DNA of 12,159 bases. Origin: Balneolales bacterium (GTDB taxonomy: Bacteria > Bacteroidota > Rhodothermia > Balneolales > Natronogracilivirgulaceae). Below the pieces are notes generated by a model. That model was given only the letters and a program-made list of their open reading frames with translations, ran no database searches and had not been told where the DNA came from. The DNA lies in NCBI GenBank assembly GCA_007127665.1, contig SKYY01000123.1, forward strand, positions 1 to 12,159, read 5' to 3'. This document shows positions 7,623 to 12,159 of this stretch, piece after piece (the first letter of the stretch is position 1; the number at the start of each line of letters is the position of its first letter). The position numbers and the translations under genes are program-made.

Positions 7623-8213
7623 TCAGTTATGCGAAAGCAGAAACCGGACAACTTTGGGATACAAAAGATGTTCCTGTTTCAGAACCCGGGCTGCCAGCGA
7701 TTCCGCGGTGTCATCCTGCCGGACAGGAACCCTGGATTGTGCGATGATAGGCCCTTCGTCATAATCCCGTGTTACATAATGGACCGTACATCCGGACTCC
7801 TTGTCGCGGTTTTCAATAACGGCCCGGTGAACACGCATTCCATACCATCCTTTACCGCCATATTTTGGCAGCAGGGCGGGGTGTATGTTTATGATCCGGC
7901 GCTTGTACAATTCCACAATTTCATCCGGTATTTTTTTCAGATAACCGGCGAGAACGATGAGCCTGGGAGATTCCTTTTCGAGAATTTTGCGGAGCGTATC
8001 TGTATATACCATCGGATTGTCATAATCCCCGGGTGAAATAACGACACCGGGTATCTCATTATCCCTGGCATATTTCAGTGCACCGGCATCCGGATTATCA
8101 CTTATAAGCGCAGTGATACGGGCAGGAACCTCCTTCTTCAAAGTTGCTTTATGAAGCGCTTTGAAATTTGATCCCCCGCCTGAGGCAAATACGACGATGT
8201 TTCTGTTTTTCAA
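7623..8213 (-). CDS. purN: PurN, 10-formyl-THF-dependent GAR transformylase
   Basis: Converts glycinamide ribonucleotide to FGAR, the third step of purine synthesis, in the cytoplasm. It has 196 residues, near the family norm. FASGGGSNFKAL (9-20) forms the phosphate-binding loop. The catalytic residues are N109 and H111 in NIHPALLPKYGG and D152 in DYDEGPII, matching E. coli N106/H108/D144. The insert KGWYGMRVHRAVI is of the type I recall from Bacteroidota-like PurN. The start is TTG at 8213-8211. It is the only sensible choice because the conserved NIVVFASGGG begins at residue 5 and the next Met is residue 68. It overlaps the preceding stop as TTGA, so it is probably coupled to the carboxypeptidase gene. 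Confidence 0.96.
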   Translation of the reverse strand: MKNRNIVVFASGGGSNFKALHKATLKKEVPARITALISDNPDAGALKYARDNEIPGVVISPGDYDNPMVYTDTLRKILEKESPRLIVLAGYLKKIPDEIVELYKRRIINIHPALLPKYGGKGWYGMRVHRAVIENRDKESGCTVHYVTRDYDEGPIIAQSRVPVRQDDTAESLAARVLKQEHLLYPKVVRFLLSHN

Positions 8214-9133
8214 GAATCAAAAATTGATTGGGTACTGGCGATCTTTACAGTTTCACCAAAGGAAAGAGACAGTTCCACTCCAAGTGGAAAAGGAATTTTG
8301 TGATCGATGTGTCCGTATGGAACATCCCGAACGACCGGCAGAGCGGTATTTTTCAGCAACCGGTCCAATACTTTTTCCATGGATGGTACGTCATCAAAAG
8401 TCTCCTCTTCGGGAGGTGAAAATGACCCGAAAATGACTGCATTGGCTGCCTGGAACCAACCGGCCAGCCTGGCTTGCCAGAGATAGCCCTCGGTTTTGTG
8501 CCGGGGTTCTCCCACATCTTCAAGAATCGGGATAGAACCTTCAAGATCAGGAAAATAGGGAGAGCCGCTCAGCTTGGCTGCGACAGAGAGCGTGCCAGGC
8601 AGCGCAATCCCGCTGATTTCACCGGTGGACCGATTGGCATAAACAGGAAGATCGTAGTTGATTTTTCCGGTGCGCATGAAGTCCCAAAAGGATTTTTCAA
8701 AGTCGGGGTGGACCGGATCCATATAGAAATCAGTAGCTGGCATACCGGTTGACAGCGAGGGGATACCGGTTTGTGCATAGATACCCCACTCCAGTGCCGT
8801 GATGTCACTGTAGCCGATCATCAGTTTTCTTGCTGACGCGATGGCCTGGAAATCAAGAAGCGGAAGCATGGCGCTGCTGCCAAAACCGCCGCGGGCAAAA
8901 AAGATGATGTCCACCTCCGGATCAGCAATCAGCTGCATCAGTTCGGATGCACGATCTTCGGCACTGCCGGCCAGATAGTTGTCCCGTGCATGGCAGCTTG
9001 GTTTGACGATTACACGGTACCCGCGATTTTTAAAATACGTGACACCATTTTCAAGTCTTTTGGGCTCAATAGGTGAAGACGGAGCCATAATGCCGATGGT
9101 TCCACCTTCCGGTAATGGTCTGAGTTTTATCAT
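8210..9133 (-). CDS. ldcA: S66-family L,D-carboxypeptidase (LdcA/MccF type)
   Basis: Serine peptidase of family S66. The LdcA members remove the terminal D-Ala from L,D-bonded murein tetrapeptides in the cytoplasm during wall recycling. It has 307 residues and no signal peptide. RGGFGSSAMLPLLD lies at 81-94. The candidate nucleophile is S109 in GYSDIT (107-112), with E205 in PILEDVGE (202-209) and H275 in PYGHIDHKIPFPLG (272-285). Together these give the Ser-Glu-His triad order of the family. The ATG is 12 bp after the preceding stop, without a Shine-Dalgarno sequence. The MccF-type microcin-immunity peptidases share the fold and triad. Murein recycling is the more likely role because nothing around it suggests peptide antibiotic resistance. 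Confidence 0.85.
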   Translation of the reverse strand: MIKLRPLPEGGTIGIMAPSSPIEPKRLENGVTYFKNRGYRVIVKPSCHARDNYLAGSAEDRASELMQLIADPEVDIIFFARGGFGSSAMLPLLDFQAIASARKLMIGYSDITALEWGIYAQTGIPSLSTGMPATDFYMDPVHPDFEKSFWDFMRTGKINYDLPVYANRSTGEISGIALPGTLSVAAKLSGSPYFPDLEGSIPILEDVGEPRHKTEGYLWQARLAGWFQAANAVIFGSFSPPEEETFDDVPSMEKVLDRLLKNTALPVVRDVPYGHIDHKIPFPLGVELSLSFGETVKIASTQSIFDS

Positions 9134-9145
9134 GGAAGTAGTGTT

Positions 9146-10216
9146 TTAATTCTGTTCAACGGGACTGAATATTTTGTAGTTCTCAAAACTCCATCTTATC
9201 TGTTTGATGGTGATTACAATAGTGGCTGTAATGGGAACAGCAACAAGCATTCCGAATATTCCCGCCAGTTCAGCGCCGGTCATGACCACAAACAGGATGA
9301 CGAGAGGATGCAGGTTGGCCGACCTGGAGAACAGCGTGGGTTGTACGATACTTACGTCGATGATCTGAGTGATGAGTATCGCAGTGAAAACATAAATAAC
9401 CAGTGAAAAGTCGCCTGTCTCAAGTATCGAGACGATGATAGAAAGGATATAGCCGATTACAGGTCCGAAATAGGGTATGATGTTGGCCACTCCGACGGCA
9501 ATACCAACGGATAGAGCATTGTTCAATCCTGCAAAACTGAGCATGATAGTTGCCGTAGTGGCAATGATAATACTTTGCAGGCCAACGCTTTTGAAGTAGG
9601 TGACCAGTCTTTTCTCAACTTTTTCGATTCCTGTCAGCACACTTTCGAAATACCTGTTGGGAATAAGCTCAAGGATATTCCGGCGAAGCTGGGCTCCGTC
9701 CTTCAGAATGAAAAACGTTGCAAAGGGAACGACGATAAATGCCCAGAATATGTTGGCGAAAATCCCAAGTATGTTGTTGATTGTCCGTGAGATGTCATCC
9801 GTCTGGAAAAGGACTTCAACAGCACCGGGGATATTGTCGCGCAGAAAACCTTCCGGCAGAAAAGGGACTCTTTGCAGGATCTGTTCCTCAATTTCTGCAC
9901 TCACAGCCAGAACGGCATCAATATTCAACTGTTGGCCCAGCATGATTACCTGACCTGCAATGGCAGGAAGAATGGTACTTGAAAACCAGACGAGGAGCAA
10001 AACCAGGGTGGAAAGCACGAGACTGATTGCCAGGGTACGATTCAAACCGACAGCCTGCAAGCGGTTAACAAAAGGGTCGAGGATATAGGAAAAGACCAGA
10101 GCAATCAGTGCATACAGAATCAGTACAAAAAAACGATAGAGAACGAACAGGATCAGCAATACGATAGCCAGTCCTATAAGAAATCGAATAAAACGTTCGA
10201 TATTAAAGCTCTTCAT
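9146..10216 (-). CDS. AI-2E/PerM-family transporter-like membrane protein
   Basis: Member of the AI-2E transporter superfamily (TqsA, YdiK, PerM and archaeal/bacterial Na+/H+ antiporter relatives); the substrate cannot be told from sequence. It has 356 residues with about eight membrane segments: two or three before residue 92 (about 10-46 and 61-86), then a soluble stretch with LPEGFLRDNIPGAV. The C-terminal half carries FFILKDG (168-174), NIIPYFGPVIG (245-255) and DVSIVQP (287-293). The long stretch LHPLVILFVVMTGAELAGIFGMLVAVP then follows, the most characteristic part of the family. The start overlaps the end of recX by 14 bp, so the two are probably made from one transcript. There is no link to quorum sensing in the neighbourhood; do not read 'AI-2' as its function. 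Confidence 0.85.
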   Translation of the reverse strand: MKSFNIERFIRFLIGLAIVLLILFVLYRFFVLILYALIALVFSYILDPFVNRLQAVGLNRTLAISLVLSTLVLLLVWFSSTILPAIAGQVIMLGQQLNIDAVLAVSAEIEEQILQRVPFLPEGFLRDNIPGAVEVLFQTDDISRTINNILGIFANIFWAFIVVPFATFFILKDGAQLRRNILELIPNRYFESVLTGIEKVEKRLVTYFKSVGLQSIIIATTATIMLSFAGLNNALSVGIAVGVANIIPYFGPVIGYILSIIVSILETGDFSLVIYVFTAILITQIIDVSIVQPTLFSRSANLHPLVILFVVMTGAELAGIFGMLVAVPITATIVITIKQIRWSFENYKIFSPVEQN

Positions 10217-10877
10217 TCTCCAGCTTTTTTAGCAGTTCATCGCATTTCTCCATTACTATGTGTCCCGGAAATCCCCTTCGGATCAGAAAGTCTGCAAGCT
10301 TCTTTCTGCGCTTCAAGCCCGGTTCCGTTCTCATCAATCGTTTTGCAGCGCTCAAGGCGGCCTGTTTCAAAGCATCGATGAGATGGTCTTCCGTGAAGGA
10401 ATTCTCAAGAGCCGAATCAATATACTGTTTTTTTACTCCTTTTTGGGCGAGAGCCTGCCGAATTTTTGCCGGCCCCCATCCATAGCGATCTTTCTTTTCC
10501 CGGGAGAAGGTTTCGGCAAACGATGCGTCGTCCAGATACCCCTTTTCCGTGAAAGGCCCCAGGGCGCATCGTGCCTCTTCTATTGTGTATCCTTTGGCAA
10601 GACTTTTTTTTATGATCTCGCCCGAGCTGTGATTCCGGACTGCCAGCCATCGGTAGATCTGATCGTTCAGTTGATGTTGCCTGTCAAGCCGGCAGAGCTC
10701 CCTGTAACGTTCTTCCGAAATCAGATCACCCCGGGAAATACCGGCCTTTTCGATGACGTCACGGTGAAATCCATCCAGAAACGATCCCTCTACAAAAAGG
10801 GAAACTCTCTCTTTCCTGCGTTTCTGTGTAACAATATCCGTACAGCGTCCCGGAAGGCAAGAGGCTGACTCATCCAT
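10203..10877 (-). CDS. recX: RecX, RecA-modulating regulatory protein
   Basis: Binds in the groove of RecA filaments and limits or remodels them. It has 224 residues, longer than E. coli RecX (166). Its first 20 residues or so are not conserved in any way I recognise. ERVSLFVEGSFLDGF (23-37) is the N-terminal beta segment seen in many RecX proteins. RNHSSGEIIKKSLAKG (81-96) is the first three-helix repeat. GYLDDASFAETFSREK (113-128) and RYGWGPAKIRQALAQKGV (131-148) form the core signature. A third, basic repeat fills the C-terminus (180-220). It lies 42 bp after recA with no terminator between, as is common for recA-recX pairs. Its stop region overlaps the next gene by 14 bp. Confidence 0.93.
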   Translation of the reverse strand: MDESASCLPGRCTDIVTQKRRKERVSLFVEGSFLDGFHRDVIEKAGISRGDLISEERYRELCRLDRQHQLNDQIYRWLAVRNHSSGEIIKKSLAKGYTIEEARCALGPFTEKGYLDDASFAETFSREKKDRYGWGPAKIRQALAQKGVKKQYIDSALENSFTEDHLIDALKQAALSAAKRLMRTEPGLKRRKKLADFLIRRGFPGHIVMEKCDELLKKLENEEL

Positions 10878-10919
10878 TTGTGCAACCTGTTATGGATGGT
10901 TATTATGTAACAAGGCCCC

Positions 10920-12014
10920 TCAGTTATCGCCGGTACTACTGGTTTTGACAGCTGCTGCAGCACTTTTAGCAGGCTTGCCAGCCACTGATCCAGAATCCGT
11001 TTCCTTGCCGTTATCCGGATAATGGTCGGGCATCAGCTTTCGGCGCACCATATCCTCTATTGAGGAACTAAGCCCTGGATCTTCCTGAAGAAACTGCATG
11101 GCCGAGTCGGTTCCCTGTCCTATAGGTTCACCGTCATAGCGGTACCAGCTTCCACGTTTCTGGACAATATCATACTGCACGGCAAGATCGAGAAGTTCCG
11201 CGATACGCGAAATGCCCTGACCGTACATGATATTGAATTCACATGTTTTGAAAGGCGGAGCCACTTTGTTTTTCACCACTTTTACCTTGGTGCGATTGCC
11301 AATCACATCATCGCCACGTTTGATGGCACCGATGCGACGTATGTCGATCCTGACCGAGGAGTAGAATTTCAGAGCTTTTCCACCGGTAGTGGTTTCGGGG
11401 TTTCCGAACATCACACCGATCTTCTCACGGAGCTGATTAATGAATATAACGGCAGTATGTGTGCGGTTAACTACTCCTGTAAGTTTTCTCAGAGCCTGCG
11501 ACATAAGCCGGGCTTGCAACCCGACCTGGGAGTCACCCATTTCACCATCCAGCTCAGCCCGGGGAACAAGTGCCGCCACAGAGTCAATCACTACAACATC
11601 CAGTGCCGCCGAGCGAATAAGAGTTTCGGCAATTTCCAGTGCCTGCTCGCCACTGTCAGGCTGAGAGATGAGCAGCTCATCAATTTTGATTCCTAACGCC
11701 TTACCATACTTGGGGTCGAAGGCATGTTCGGCATCAATGAGCGCCGCATGCCCGCCCGCTTTCTGAGCTTCGGCAATGACATGAAGAGCCAGAGTGGTCT
11801 TACCGCTCGACTCGGGCCCGTAGATCTCGGTCACACGTCCACGGGGTATGCCTCCTACACCCAGCACGTGATCCACCATCAGCGAACCGGTGGATATGCA
11901 CGGTATGTTTTCAATGGGCTGGTCGCCCAGACGCATGATGGTCCCTTTGCCATACTGTTTTTCGATCTGGCCCACAGCCAGGTCTATTGCTTTTCTGCGT
12001 TCGTTATCAGACAT
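10920..12014 (-). CDS. recA: RecA recombinase
   Basis: DNA-dependent ATPase that forms filaments on single-stranded DNA, drives strand exchange and triggers LexA-type self-cleavage. From the ATG at 12014 it has 364 residues. Walker A is GPESSGKTT (66-74), with catalytic Glu96 in DAEHAFD and Walker B at [10 protein letters not shown] (140-149). Loop L1 region [17 protein letters not shown] lies at 156-172, and loop L2 region [21 protein letters not shown] at about 192-212. YGQGISR (264-270) has Gln where many relatives have Glu. The C-terminal tail (about 337-364) is Ala/Ser/Lys-rich, not strongly acidic. A GTG at 12086 would add 24 residues. The ATG is preferred because an AGGAG sits 9 bases before it and [11 protein letters not shown] is the normal beginning. 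Confidence 0.98.
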   Translation of the reverse strand: MSDNERRKAIDLAVGQIEKQYGKGTIMRLGDQPIENIPCISTGSLMVDHVLGVGGIPRGRVTEIYGPESSGKTTLALHVIAEAQKAGGHAALIDAEHAFDPKYGKALGIKIDELLISQPDSGEQALEIAETLIRSAALDVVVIDSVAALVPRAELDGEMGDSQVGLQARLMSQALRKLTGVVNRTHTAVIFINQLREKIGVMFGNPETTTGGKALKFYSSVRIDIRRIGAIKRGDDVIGNRTKVKVVKNKVAPPFKTCEFNIMYGQGISRIAELLDLAVQYDIVQKRGSWYRYDGEPIGQGTDSAMQFLQEDPGLSSSIEDMVRRKLMPDHYPDNGKETDSGSVAGKPAKSAAAAVKTSSTGDN

Positions 12015-12159
12015 TGAATTGCACTCCTGTTTATATATGTGTGAAATATGTGATAATATACTTTCTTTTCGCAAGAATACCAACACTGCTTGCGGAAATC
12101 TTTATCTATTAAGACAAGGAACCAGCAGAAAACTTACAACCCATTTCACGATTAATCCA
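12015..12159 (-). promoter_or_regulatory. recA upstream region, probable promoter
   Basis: This 145-bp stretch before recA has no gene I can support and is A/T-rich near the start codon. I find no E. coli-type (CTGT-N8-ACAG) or Bacillus-type (GAAC-N4-GTTC) LexA box. Two direct copies of ATATGTG (plus strand 12035-12041 and 12046-12052) lie 11 bp apart, one helical turn, just upstream of the Shine-Dalgarno sequence. I cannot fix a -33/-7 pair with confidence. Confidence 0.4.
12024..12028 (-). promoter_or_regulatory. Shine-Dalgarno sequence of recA (AGGAG)
   Basis: AGGAG on the minus strand lies 9 bases before the ATG at 12014 and decides the start against the upstream GTG. It is the only convincing Shine-Dalgarno sequence in this window; the other genes start without one or by overlap with the preceding gene. 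Confidence 0.65.

Noticed and set aside
10260..10868. 202-codon plus-strand frame opposite recX
   Set aside because: It is antisense to a well-supported recX, has no recognisable domain, and nothing upstream suggests a plus-strand promoter.
12015..12086. Upstream GTG start for recA (24 extra residues)
   Set aside because: AGGAG sits correctly before the ATG at 12014, and RecA proteins normally begin close to that residue.
1..12159. Mobile elements, phage or defence genes
   Set aside because: All stretches without genes are short, no transposase, integrase or terminal repeats are visible, and every gene belongs to a conserved housekeeping family.

Overview
The window holds ordinary chromosomal housekeeping genes, and every gene I can support lies on the minus strand. 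It looks like the Bacteroidota/Rhodothermota/Balneolota part of the FCB group. The reasons are the order purH-mreB-mreC-mreD-mrdA-rodA, the RodA motif QNDTGTAL in place of QPDLGT, the PurN stretch YGGKGWYGMRVH, and the near absence of Shine-Dalgarno sequences (only recA has a convincing one). This placement rests on motif and synteny memory, not on a search.

Read in transcription order (high to low coordinates), block one is recA (12014-10920), recX (10877-10203), an eight-helix AI-2E/PerM-family membrane protein (10216-9146), an S66 L,D-carboxypeptidase (9133-8210), purN (8213-7623) and purH (7549-5714). Gaps are short or negative: 42 bp recA-recX, 14-bp overlap recX-permease, 12 bp to the carboxypeptidase, a 4-bp TTGA overlap into purN (TTG start), and 73 bp to purH. 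Block two, after a 214-bp non-coding stretch, is mreB (5499-4432), mreC (4416-3574), mreD (3577-3107), mrdA/PBP2 (3097-1238) and rodA (1238 to the left edge, incomplete). Its junctions are +15, -4, +9 and -1 bp.

The first block joins recombination and its modulator RecX with peptide-stem trimming of recycled murein and two folate-dependent steps of purine synthesis. PurN makes FGAR and PurH makes IMP. The second block is the complete elongasome core: the MreB filament, the MreC/MreD membrane link, the transpeptidase PBP2 and the glycosyltransferase RodA.

The one clearly unusual thing is inside purH. The linker between its cyclohydrolase and transformylase domains carries an insertion built from eight 18-bp tandem repeats (6686-6829) coding for Asn-x-(Asp/Glu)-Ala-Gly-(Gln/Pro)-like hexapeptides, with a younger 36-bp dimer duplication within it. 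I see no mobile element, CRISPR array, RNA gene, phage gene or defence system, and no evidence of an undescribed multi-gene system here.
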